From NCBI GenBank assembly GCA_945869725.1, contig CAMBPO010000068.1, positions 1-11,402 on the forward strand: 11,402 nt of DNA, written 5' to 3'. The notes beneath the pieces are model-generated. The model saw only the letters and a list, made by a program, of their open reading frames with translations, ran no database searches and was not told the origin of the DNA. Below, one piece after another: positions 1 through 6,406 of the stretch (positions are counted from its first letter, which is position 1; each line of letters begins with the position of its first letter). The position numbers were made by a program, and so were the translations under genes. This DNA comes from Klebsiella pneumoniae (GTDB lineage Bacteria; Pseudomonadota; Gammaproteobacteria; Pseudomonadales; Pseudohongiellaceae).

Positions 1-485
1 TTGACCAGATCAAACACTTCGCTGAGCAGCACCATGTTGGCGCCCGGCACGGTTGTTTGCTGGGCGTGAGCATCCGCGCGTTGCGACCCGCAATCCAGTG
101 TGCGCACCTGTGCCAGCGTCAGGTCTTTGATGTACTTGCCTACATAGGGAAAATCCGCATCGTTGGTAGTCGCTGGCGCGGTGTCCAGGCAGCGGTGAGC
201 CAGCACTTGCCGGTCATGAGTGACCACCACATAACCGTCACGGGTGACTTGTGTGTCGAGTTCCAGTGTCGCGACACCGATTTCCAGTGCGTTGGCAAAT
301 GCCTGCAGGGTGCTTTCCGTGACCAGGCCAAGGCCACCGCGATGCGCCTGCAGATCAAGGGAGGGTTCTGCCTGTTGCCCGTGTGAGACAGGATAAAAGC
401 CTGCACTAACCGCACACACGGCAGCAACGCAGATGGCAGGTCGTAAACGTACAATGTCTTGCGACAACAGTGAGATGCGGAACAT
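1..485 (-). CDS. Periplasmic glycerophosphodiester phosphodiesterase (GDPD family), 3' end cut by window edge
   Basis: This gene runs off the left edge; 161 N-terminal residues are visible on the minus strand. The start at 485 is preceded by GAGGAG (493-498) with a 7-nt spacer. Residues 1-36 look like a Sec signal peptide with a hydrophobic stretch around residues 17-30 and likely cleavage near SHG/QQ, so the enzyme is expected in the periplasm. The GDPD metal and catalytic signature is readable: AHRGG (H48, R49), a conserved Glu at E58, ELD (E75, D77) and VTHD (H90, D91). Family members hydrolyse glycerophosphodiesters from phospholipid turnover to sn-glycerol-3-phosphate and an alcohol. The E. 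coli periplasmic enzyme is called GlpQ; no symbol is given here because a permease in this window carries the same name in another system. The gene is divergent from the sensor gene at 630. Family assignment is firm; substrate range is inferred. Confidence 0.88.
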   Translation of the reverse strand, partial: MFRISLLSQDIVRLRPAICVAAVCAVSAGFYPVSHGQQAEPSLDLQAHRGGLGLVTESTLQAFANALEIGVATLELDTQVTRDGYVVVTHDRQVLAHRCLDTAPATTNDADFPYVGKYIKDLTLAQVRTLDCGSQRADAHAQQTTVPGANMVLLSEVFDLV

Positions 486-532
486 GGGCGGTCTCCTCGC
501 CGATGGCGGCGGTGCGGATTGCGATGGGACAG

Positions 533-562
533 ACTATAGATTGAATCGGCCGCGCAAGCCAA
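533..562 (-). promoter_or_regulatory. Candidate sigma-70 promoter for the phosphodiesterase gene
   Basis: On the minus strand TTGGCT (557-562) and TATAGT (533-538) are separated by 18 bp. The -10 matches consensus at five of six positions and the -35 at three or four. It lies about 50 bp upstream of the ATG at 485. It is predicted from sequence only. Confidence 0.35.
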
Positions 563-567
563 GACAG

Positions 568-597
568 TTGCTTATCCGGTAAAATCACTTCTATTAT
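568..597 (+). promoter_or_regulatory. Candidate sigma-70 promoter for the sensor gene
   Basis: TTGCTT (568-573) and TATTAT (592-597) are separated by 18 bp. The -10 matches consensus at five of six positions, the -35 only at three. The expected transcript start near 604 would give a leader of about 25 nt before the ATG at 630. Its -35 lies only 5 bp from the -35 of the opposing candidate promoter at 533-562, so the two could compete or share a regulator. Confidence 0.38.
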
Positions 598-629
598 TCA
601 AGTTCTAGACCGACGTCGAGACCGATTGC

Positions 630-2006
630 ATGAAACACCTGTTGACCTTGATAGTACTTGCCGTTGTCAGTACGCGTGCGTACGCCGATATTTTTGCGGT
701 GTTCCGTGAACAGGATGGCAGCACCAACTGGCAGTACATCGCCAATACCAGTGCCAGTCTGTTAATTATCACGTTGCTGGTGGTGCTGGTTTTTCTGGTA
801 CGCGCCAACCGGCGAGCCATGCGTTCTAACCGTGCACTGACTGAAATCAAAGCCACCCTTGAGGACCGTGTTGCTGAGCGCACCGCAAACCTGCGCGAGA
901 CTGCTGATCAGCTGCGCAAGCGCGAGGCTTACATTGCCAGCATTGTGAACTCCATGCCGGTGATGTTGGTTGGCATCAATCAGTCCATGCAAGTCACACA
1001 ATGGAACAAGGTGGCTGAAGAGACAACCGGCCGCCCGTTTACCGATGTAGTTGGCATGAATCTGTGGGCAGCGCATCCCGCCATCACTCTTACTGAGGAA
1101 CAGGTACGCAGTGTGCTCGTCAGCGGCGAGACCTTGAAGGTCAAACACACCCAGCGCGGCCAATACAGTTTTGATATCACGCTCTACCGGCTGGAGCACG
1201 ATGATGACACCGGAATCGTGATCCTGATTTCCGACATTACCAAGCAGGTCAACGCCGAAAATAAAGTGGCTGAACGCGACAAGTTATCCGCCTTGGGTGA
1301 ACTGGCGTCCGCCATGGCATACGACATCAGTCTGCCCATCAATACCATTTTTAAACGTGTTTCCGCAGCGCGTCAGCAGATCGAAACCGCTGATCTTGGG
1401 CCTGCCACCCCTTATCTGTTACAGGAAGTGGAAACGGTGCGTCAAAGTGCGCAGCAGGCCAATGCCATTGCCCGCAATTTGCTGGAGCTGGCGGGCAGTC
1501 ACCACAACACACGGCAGGTGGCCGATGCCGCGGCCATTATGGATCGCAGCATAGAATTGGCCAGCGATCTGTTCACTAACTCTGATGGTCTGGCTTTCCG
1601 TGATATCGACATTAGACGTAACTATTCGGCAGCTCTGCCGCAGATTTCCTGTATTCCTTCAGAACTGGAACAGGTATTCACCCGACTGCTGCGCAGTGCG
1701 TTTTATGCCTTGCAGGGCAGCGCCGTTGCGCCGGACAACAAACCGCGCATCAGTGTGGAAGTCGGGGAGTTTATGGACTCGCTGTGGATCAAGGTGGGGC
1801 ATCGCGGCAAGTGTCTTAACGCCGACGAGCAGCTGGATGTTTTTGAGCCGTTTTTTGCCATCTCAACCAGTCAAACGTCCTTCCCGGTTGAGCATCGTTT
1901 GTCTTACCCGTACTTCATTATTACCGAGCATCACCGGGGTCACATGTCGGTGACCTCGGATGAGCAGCTGGGTACCAGCTTTAATATTCAGTTGCCGCTG
2001 GATTAA
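630..2006 (+). CDS. Membrane-anchored PAS sensor, histidine-kinase-like but with degenerate catalytic motifs
   Basis: This 458-residue protein has a possible signal peptide (1-19, ending AYA), a transmembrane helix (about 43-58), a charged coiled-coil linker (about 65-100), a PAS domain (about 100-205, ending LISDITKQ), a HisKA-like helix pair and a C-terminal HATPase-like region. The H-box context is clear (DKLSALGELASAMAYDIS, 218-235), but the phospho-acceptor His is Tyr (Y231, TAC). The N-box has Ser at the invariant Asn position (LLRSA, S356). The G1 box DxGxG has become GHRGKC (390-395), without the Asp. FEPFF (405-409) survives, the G2 glycines are gone (419-441), and the end (LGTSFNIQLPL) is G3-like. 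The fold is therefore probably kept, but autophosphorylation through the usual route is unlikely. No response regulator gene is visible nearby. The Shine-Dalgarno is weak. It may act as a pseudokinase, a scaffold, or an allosteric partner of another kinase; the signal is unknown. Confidence 0.82.
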   Translation: MKHLLTLIVLAVVSTRAYADIFAVFREQDGSTNWQYIANTSASLLIITLLVVLVFLVRANRRAMRSNRALTEIKATLEDRVAERTANLRETADQLRKREAYIASIVNSMPVMLVGINQSMQVTQWNKVAEETTGRPFTDVVGMNLWAAHPAITLTEEQVRSVLVSGETLKVKHTQRGQYSFDITLYRLEHDDDTGIVILISDITKQVNAENKVAERDKLSALGELASAMAYDISLPINTIFKRVSAARQQIETADLGPATPYLLQEVETVRQSAQQANAIARNLLELAGSHHNTRQVADAAAIMDRSIELASDLFTNSDGLAFRDIDIRRNYSAALPQISCIPSELEQVFTRLLRSAFYALQGSAVAPDNKPRISVEVGEFMDSLWIKVGHRGKCLNADEQLDVFEPFFAISTSQTSFPVEHRLSYPYFIITEHHRGHMSVTSDEQLGTSFNIQLPLD

Positions 2007-2010
2007 CAGC

Positions 2011-2037
2011 CCCCGGGACTTGGAAAAAGCCCCGGGA
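2011..2037. terminator. GC-rich hairpin between convergent genes, possible terminator
   Basis: Two CCCCGGGA copies sit between the stop codons of the sensor gene (2006) and pntB (2052). Read on the minus strand they can form an 11-bp stem with a 5-nt loop: 2037-2027 pairs with 2021-2011, nine Watson-Crick pairs and two G-U pairs. On the plus strand the wobble pairs become mismatches, so the stem is weaker. Neither side ends in a strong U-run, so intrinsic termination is plausible but not certain. Confidence 0.4.
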
Positions 2038-2051
2038 TCTGGCGTGCCTGT

Positions 2052-3476
2052 TTACAGCTCTTTGACTGCCTGAATCAGCTGATTGGCAACCTTCTGTCCA
2101 TCACCAAACAACATGCGGGTGTTGTCCGCCACAAACAGCGGATTCTCAACACCAGAGAACCCGGTGCCGCGTCCGCGCTTGATAACAATGACGTTCTGCG
2201 AGGCTTCGGCATTGAGTGTTGGCATGCCATACAGGGGGCTGGAAGGATCTTTTTTGGCAGCCGGATTCACCACGTCGTTGGCACCAATCACCAGGGTGAC
2301 CGTGGTATTCGGGAAGTCAGCGTTGATGTCCTCCATGTCATAAATCATGTCGTAGGGCACACCGGCTTCCGCCAGCAACACGTTCATGTGTCCGGGCATT
2401 CGTCCTGCCACCGGGTGAATGGCAAATTTCACTTTAACGCCCTTTTCGGTGAGCAATTGTGTAAGTTCCCAGATCTTGTGTTGAGCCTGCGCCACCGCCA
2501 TGCCGTAGCCGGGAATCACGATGACCTGTGTGGCGTACGCCATCATTATGCCAACGTCCTGAGCCTGGACTTCTTTTTGTGTGCCATCGACATCGGCGCT
2601 GGCGGCTGCCGCCGGGCCGGTGCCAAAGCCACTGAAAAACACACTGGCGACTGAGCGGTTCATCGCTTTGGCCATCAGATGGGTCAGCAAGGTGCCGGCC
2701 GATCCCACCACCGTGCCCGCGATGATCATGGCGGCGTTGCCCAGCACATAACCTTCAAACGCCACCGCCAGACCGGTTAACGCATTAAACAGCGAAATGA
2801 TCACCGGCATGTCGGCGCCGCCCACAGGCACGGTGATAAATATTCCCAGTACCAACGCCAGCACAAAAAACGCAATGATCAGATTCAGGCTGCCGGTCAT
2901 ATACACACTGATCGCCAGCCCCACCAGCACAACCGCGAGCACCAGATTGATCAGCTGTTGCTGTGGTAGCAGTTTGCTGGTATTGAGTCTGCCGTCGAGT
3001 TTTGCCCAGGCAATGATGCTGCCACTGAAGGCAATGGTGCCAATAATGGCACCCAGTATTGCGAGGATTGCAACATCAGCGCCCAGGTAGCCTGCCATGC
3101 TGCTGGCTGTGCCAGCCTCAACCGCCGCTTGCGCTTTGAGAAGTTCTACCGCGGCAATCGCTGCCGCCGCGCCGCCGCCCATGCCGTTGTACATGGCAAT
3201 CATTTGTGGCATGTCGGTCATCGCCACGCGTTTGCCGGTATACCACGCGTAACCGCCGCCGAGTGCAATCGCGATGATGATCAGCATGACGTTGGTGGCG
3301 GCCTGCTCGTTGCCGGTAATTTCTTCGGCCGCAAAGGTCACCAGTGTTGCCAACACCATGCCGGCGCCGGCCCAATGAATGCCGCGCCGTGCGGTGACCG
3401 GTGAGCTCATTTGTTTAAGGCCAAGGATGAACAACACCGCGGCCAGCAGATAACTGAACTGAATGATAAGTTCCAT
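2052..3476 (-). CDS. pntB: NAD(P) transhydrogenase subunit beta (proton-translocating)
   Basis: PntB carries part of the membrane domain and the NADP(H)-binding domain III of the enzyme, which uses the proton gradient to move hydride from NADH to NADP+. The 474-residue length is close to the roughly 460 of the E. coli protein. Residues 1-265 hold about eight or nine hydrophobic helices; domain III follows with GYGMAVAQAQH (323-333), HPVAGRMPGHMN (354-365), GANDVVNP (398-405) and a KRGRGTG loop (433-439), all typical NADP(H)-site motifs. The helix carrying E. coli His91 reads MPQMIAMYNGMGGG here, giving Asn (N97) at that position. The ATG abuts the TAA of pntAB with no gap (TAAATG), so translational coupling is likely. 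The gene is last in pntAA-pntAB-pntB and converges on the sensor gene. Confidence 0.96.
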   Translation of the reverse strand: MELIIQFSYLLAAVLFILGLKQMSSPVTARRGIHWAGAGMVLATLVTFAAEEITGNEQAATNVMLIIIAIALGGGYAWYTGKRVAMTDMPQMIAMYNGMGGGAAAAIAAVELLKAQAAVEAGTASSMAGYLGADVAILAILGAIIGTIAFSGSIIAWAKLDGRLNTSKLLPQQQLINLVLAVVLVGLAISVYMTGSLNLIIAFFVLALVLGIFITVPVGGADMPVIISLFNALTGLAVAFEGYVLGNAAMIIAGTVVGSAGTLLTHLMAKAMNRSVASVFFSGFGTGPAAAASADVDGTQKEVQAQDVGIMMAYATQVIVIPGYGMAVAQAQHKIWELTQLLTEKGVKVKFAIHPVAGRMPGHMNVLLAEAGVPYDMIYDMEDINADFPNTTVTLVIGANDVVNPAAKKDPSSPLYGMPTLNAEASQNVIVIKRGRGTGFSGVENPLFVADNTRMLFGDGQKVANQLIQAVKEL

Positions 3477-3785
3477 TTACTTGTGAGCTCCCTTGTTGTC
3501 GGTCTTGCCGGTGGTTTTAAACATCTCTAGCATGCGTTCCGTGACCACATAGCCGCCCACGGCGTTACCGGCGGCCAACAGCACGGCAATAAAACCAATC
3601 ACCTGTTGCGAGGTCGTCTCGGCGATGCCGAGCGCAATCATGGCGCCTACCAATACAATGCCATGCACAAAGTTGGAGCCAGACATCAGTGGGGTATGCA
3701 GAATAACCGGTACCCGGCTGATGATTTCAAAGCCGGTAAAACCGGCCAGCAAAAAGATATAAACAGCAGCTAATCCTTCAATCAT
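3477..3785 (-). CDS. pntAB: NAD(P) transhydrogenase subunit alpha part 2 (membrane segment)
   Basis: This 102-residue protein is the membrane portion of the alpha subunit, made as a separate polypeptide. In E. coli it is fused to the soluble NAD-binding part; split three-gene forms are known, for example in Rhodospirillum rubrum. It has about three hydrophobic helices (roughly 4-22, 42-56 and 61-84) and the conserved HTPLMSGSN segment at the start of the second. The C-terminus is hydrophilic and Lys-rich. The start at 3785 has a good ribosome site, AGAGGAA on the minus strand (3792-3798), and lies 27 nt after the pntAA stop. Together with PntB it completes the proton channel in the inner membrane. 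Confidence 0.94.
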   Translation of the reverse strand: MIEGLAAVYIFLLAGFTGFEIISRVPVILHTPLMSGSNFVHGIVLVGAMIALGIAETTSQQVIGFIAVLLAAGNAVGGYVVTERMLEMFKTTGKTDNKGAHK

Positions 3786-3812
3786 GTTGGTTTCCTCTGT
3801 CTGGGATTGCGC

Positions 3813-4949
3813 TTACGCGCCAGCGTTCTGAAGGCGATCACGTACCGCCGCGTTAACAATGTCTCCTGCATGGGTGATCAGACTGTCTTTGATAATCTGA
3901 TCCTCCAGATCAATATGAATGGCACTGTCTTTGATCATCAGCCCCAGCATATTCAGCAGATTTTTTGCATACAGCTCACTGGCGTGATTGGGCACGGTGC
4001 CCGGCACATTCAGCGGGCCGGCAATGGTTACGCGCTGGTGAACGATGTTCAGTCCTGCCTGAGTGAGTTCACAGTTACCACCGCCTTCTGCCGCCAGGTC
4101 CACAATGACTGAGCCGCCCTTCATGGCTTCTACCATGGTTTTGGTGATGATGCGTGGCGACGGTCGCCCCGGAATGGCTGCCGTGCAGATCACCACATCG
4201 GACGCCGCGACATGACGTGCCAGGATGTCCTGTTGCAACTGCTTTTCTTCTGCAGTCAGTTCGCGTGCATACCCGCCACTGCCTTCTGCCTTGATGTTGA
4301 TATCCACAAATTTGGCGCCCAGCGATTCCACCTGCTCTTTGACGGCGGCGCGCACATCGTAAGCCTCGACAACAGCGCCAAGGCGCCGCGCGGTGGCGAT
4401 AGCCTGCAGGCCCGCAACACCGGCGCCAAGAATCAGTACTTTCGACGGGCGAATAGTGCCTGCCGCCGTGGTCAGCATAGGGAAAAATTTGCCCGACAAC
4501 GAAGCTGCCATGAGTACGGCTTTGTAGCCGGCAATTGACGCCTGTGAAGACAGGGCATCCATGGCTTGAGCGCGGGAAATGCGCGGCACCATTTCCATGG
4601 AGAAGGCACTGATGTGCTTGTGTTGCATTGCGCGGAAGCGTTCTGTGTCCGACCAGGGGTTAAGGTAGCCGATCAGCACAGCGTGCTCGGGCAGATGCTC
4701 AATCAATTGTTGATCGGGCGGGTTGACGGTCAAGACGATGGTGGCTGACCTCATCAGGTCCGCCTCGCTGCAAATACTGGCGCCAGCGGCACTGTAATCG
4801 CCGTCGCTGTACCCTGCCAGTTCGCCGGCGCTGGACTGGACCTGCACAGCGGCACCCATCGCAATCAGTTTTTTAACAATTTCCGGTACCAGGGCAACCC
4901 GCTGTTCTCCTGCGCGGGTTTCTCTGGGTACGCTGATGGTGATCGACAT
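3813..4949 (-). CDS. pntAA: NAD(P) transhydrogenase subunit alpha part 1 (NAD-binding domain I)
   Basis: This 378-residue soluble protein is domain I of transhydrogenase, which binds NAD(H) on the cytoplasmic face of the membrane complex. It resembles alanine dehydrogenase in fold. It opens with the family start VPRETRAGEQRVAL (7-20), carries the PRISRAQAMDALSS loop (122-135) that contacts the nucleotide, and has the Rossmann turn GAGVAG (175-180) followed by an acidic residue in AYDVR (D198), as expected for NAD rather than NADP. A further conserved segment reads AEGGGNCE. The start at 4949 has AAGGAA 8 nt upstream. It leads the pnt operon. Only 39 bp separate it from the hydrolase remnant, so its promoter probably lies inside that remnant; a TTAACA hexamer (5003-5008) is present, but no good -10 follows at normal spacing. 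Confidence 0.95.
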   Translation of the reverse strand: MSITISVPRETRAGEQRVALVPEIVKKLIAMGAAVQVQSSAGELAGYSDGDYSAAGASICSEADLMRSATIVLTVNPPDQQLIEHLPEHAVLIGYLNPWSDTERFRAMQHKHISAFSMEMVPRISRAQAMDALSSQASIAGYKAVLMAASLSGKFFPMLTTAAGTIRPSKVLILGAGVAGLQAIATARRLGAVVEAYDVRAAVKEQVESLGAKFVDINIKAEGSGGYARELTAEEKQLQQDILARHVAASDVVICTAAIPGRPSPRIITKTMVEAMKGGSVIVDLAAEGGGNCELTQAGLNIVHQRVTIAGPLNVPGTVPNHASELYAKNLLNMLGLMIKDSAIHIDLEDQIIKDSLITHAGDIVNAAVRDRLQNAGA

Positions 4950-4988
4950 GCTGATGATTCCTTGTTGTTTTCTTACGGTTACAAAACA

Positions 4989-5240
4989 TCAACGCAGATG
5001 CGTGTTAAAAAAAGCGATCGTGCGCTCCCAAGCCAGATCAGTCGCCTCTTTACTGAATCGTGGCGTAGAATCGTTGTGAAAACCATGTAAGGTGCCAGCA
5101 TACGTGTGGTTTTCATGGGTTACCCCTGCCGCTGTGAGTGCTTCGCGATAGGGTTCCCGTGTGGCATTAAAACCTTCATCTGTGTTGAAATGTTGTATCG
5201 CGCAATTGTGGAAGACTTGCTGCCCCACAGTATGGTTCAC
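4989..5240 (-). pseudogene. 3' remnant of a dienelactone hydrolase family gene (N-terminal two thirds missing)
   Basis: The 83-codon open frame matches only the C-terminal end of dienelactone hydrolase-like alpha/beta hydrolases of the YghX type. It contains GTLHGFHNDSTPR (49-61), with the catalytic His at H52, and ends AWERTIAFFNTHLR, the usual C-terminus. D21 in NTDEGFN fits the catalytic Asp position. The part with the nucleophile elbow (Cys) is absent. Full-length members have about 230-290 residues, and there is no room for more because glpS begins 35 bp beyond. Similarity fades before about residue 13, so the ATG at 5240 is probably fortuitous and the true break is near 5200. The fragment cannot be a working hydrolase. 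It most likely marks a past deletion or insertion of the glp block. It might instead persist because it holds promoters for pntAA and glpS. Confidence 0.75.
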
Positions 5241-5275
5241 TTGTTGTCATAAAAAAATACACCAGAACAAAAACA

Positions 5276-6406
5276 ATGTTAGAACTGATTAAAGTAAGTA
5301 AAAGCGTCGGTAATCAGAGGCACATTCAGGATGTCAGCCTGCAGTTGCACCCCGGCACACTCAACGTATTGCTGGGCGCCACACTTTCCGGGAAAACCAC
5401 GTTGATGCGCCTGATGGCGGGTCTTGAAACGCCCGACACCGGAGAAATCCGTTTTAACGGCGTTAATGTGCGGGGAATTCCCGTGCAAAAGCGCGATGTT
5501 GCGATGGTGTATCAGCAGTTTATCAATTACCCCAGTCTCACCGTCTATGAAAACATCGCCTCACCGTTGCGAGTGGCCGGGTTGGATAAAGCCACCATCC
5601 ATCAGCGCGTACACGAGGCGGCTGAACTGTTAAGGCTGACCGATTATCTACAGCGCCTGCCCGCCGATCTATCCGGCGGTCAACAGCAACGCACAGCGCT
5701 GGCGCGCGCCTTGGTCAAACAGGCCAAACTGGTGTTGTTGGATGAGCCGCTGGCCAATTTGGATTACAAACTGCGCGAGGAACTGCGACGGGAACTGCCC
5801 ACCATTTTTTCAAAAACCGGTGCCATTCTGGTGTATGCCAGCACAGAACCCTCTGAAGCCTTGTTGCTGGGCGGCAATACCGCCACCTTGCACGAGGGCA
5901 GGCTCACGCAGTTCGGGCCGGCGATTGATGTCTTCAGGCGGCCGGTGGATTTACAAACCGCGTGTATTTTTTCAGATCCACCGCTGAACACCTTGCTGGT
6001 CAGCAAACAGGGCGCGGAATTGCGTTGTGATGCCTTGGTGATGACGCTTCCTGCTGATAACGCCGGCGCTGCACAATTGCCGGACGGGCAGTACACACTG
6101 GCCATCCGCCCCTGGCACTTGCTGCTGGATTTGCCCCCACAATTTCAAAATCCGAACACTGAAAAACAGACCATCCATGCGCGTATCAATGCCCATGTTG
6201 AGGTCACTGAAATCACGGGCTCAGAAACTTACGTGCACGTGCGATTGCAAGGCGCACAGGCTCAGCGCTGGGTTGCATTGGTCCATGGGGTCAAGGATTT
6301 GCCGGCCGATTCTCCGATGCAACTGGCCATTGATCCTGCACAGATATACCTGTTTGACAGCCACGGTAAACGTTGCCTGACGCCACCACTGCGGGAAGAT
6401 GTCTGA
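5276..6406 (+). CDS. glpS: Glycerol ABC importer, ATP-binding subunit GlpS
   Basis: This 376-residue MalK/UgpC-like ATPase has an NBD (1-230) and a C-terminal TOBE-like region. Walker A is GATLSGKTT (34-42), the Q-loop Gln is Q80, the signature is intact LSGGQ (132-136), Walker B is LVLLDEP with E157, and the D-loop is normal (ANLD, 160-163). The switch His is missing: VYASTEPSEA has Thr (T190) where relatives have His. Gene order and the pairing with a second, different ATPase match the rhizobial GlpSTPQUV glycerol transporter. It is first in the operon, and its stop TGA overlaps the glpT ATG by one base. No Shine-Dalgarno is seen before the ATG at 5276 (upstream sequence is CAGAACAAAAACA), although the start MLEL fits the family. 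No convincing promoter was found in the 35-70 bp upstream. Confidence 0.87.
   Translation: MLELIKVSKSVGNQRHIQDVSLQLHPGTLNVLLGATLSGKTTLMRLMAGLETPDTGEIRFNGVNVRGIPVQKRDVAMVYQQFINYPSLTVYENIASPLRVAGLDKATIHQRVHEAAELLRLTDYLQRLPADLSGGQQQRTALARALVKQAKLVLLDEPLANLDYKLREELRRELPTIFSKTGAILVYASTEPSEALLLGGNTATLHEGRLTQFGPAIDVFRRPVDLQTACIFSDPPLNTLLVSKQGAELRCDALVMTLPADNAGAAQLPDGQYTLAIRPWHLLLDLPPQFQNPNTEKQTIHARINAHVEVTEITGSETYVHVRLQGAQAQRWVALVHGVKDLPADSPMQLAIDPAQIYLFDSHGKRCLTPPLREDV
6393..6398 (+). promoter_or_regulatory. Ribosome binding site fixing the glpT start
   Basis: GGGAAG lies 7 nt before the ATG at 6406, inside the end of glpS. It favours 6406 over an in-frame ATG at 6373, which would add 11 residues unlike the family start and has no such site. 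Confidence 0.65.

Noticed and set aside
140..562. 140-codon minus-strand open frame over the left-edge gene
   Set aside because: It overlaps the phosphodiesterase in another frame, is rich in Arg/His/Trp from shadow reading, and matches no family; the GDPD motifs are in the other frame.
762..1199. 145-codon minus-strand open frame inside the sensor gene
   Set aside because: It is antisense to the coiled-coil and PAS coding region with no ribosome site or recognisable domain.
4978..5008. Promoter for the pnt operon (TTAACA with TGTAAC on the minus strand)
   Set aside because: The spacer is 19 bp and the -10 matches only four of six positions; too weak to list as a feature.
5206..5236. Promoter for glpS (TTGTGG with TATGGT)
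   Set aside because: The 19-bp spacer and the weak -10 make it no better than chance.
6373..6405. Longer start for glpT
   Set aside because: The 11 extra residues do not resemble the family start, while 6406 has a ribosome site and the usual 1-nt overlap with the glpS stop.
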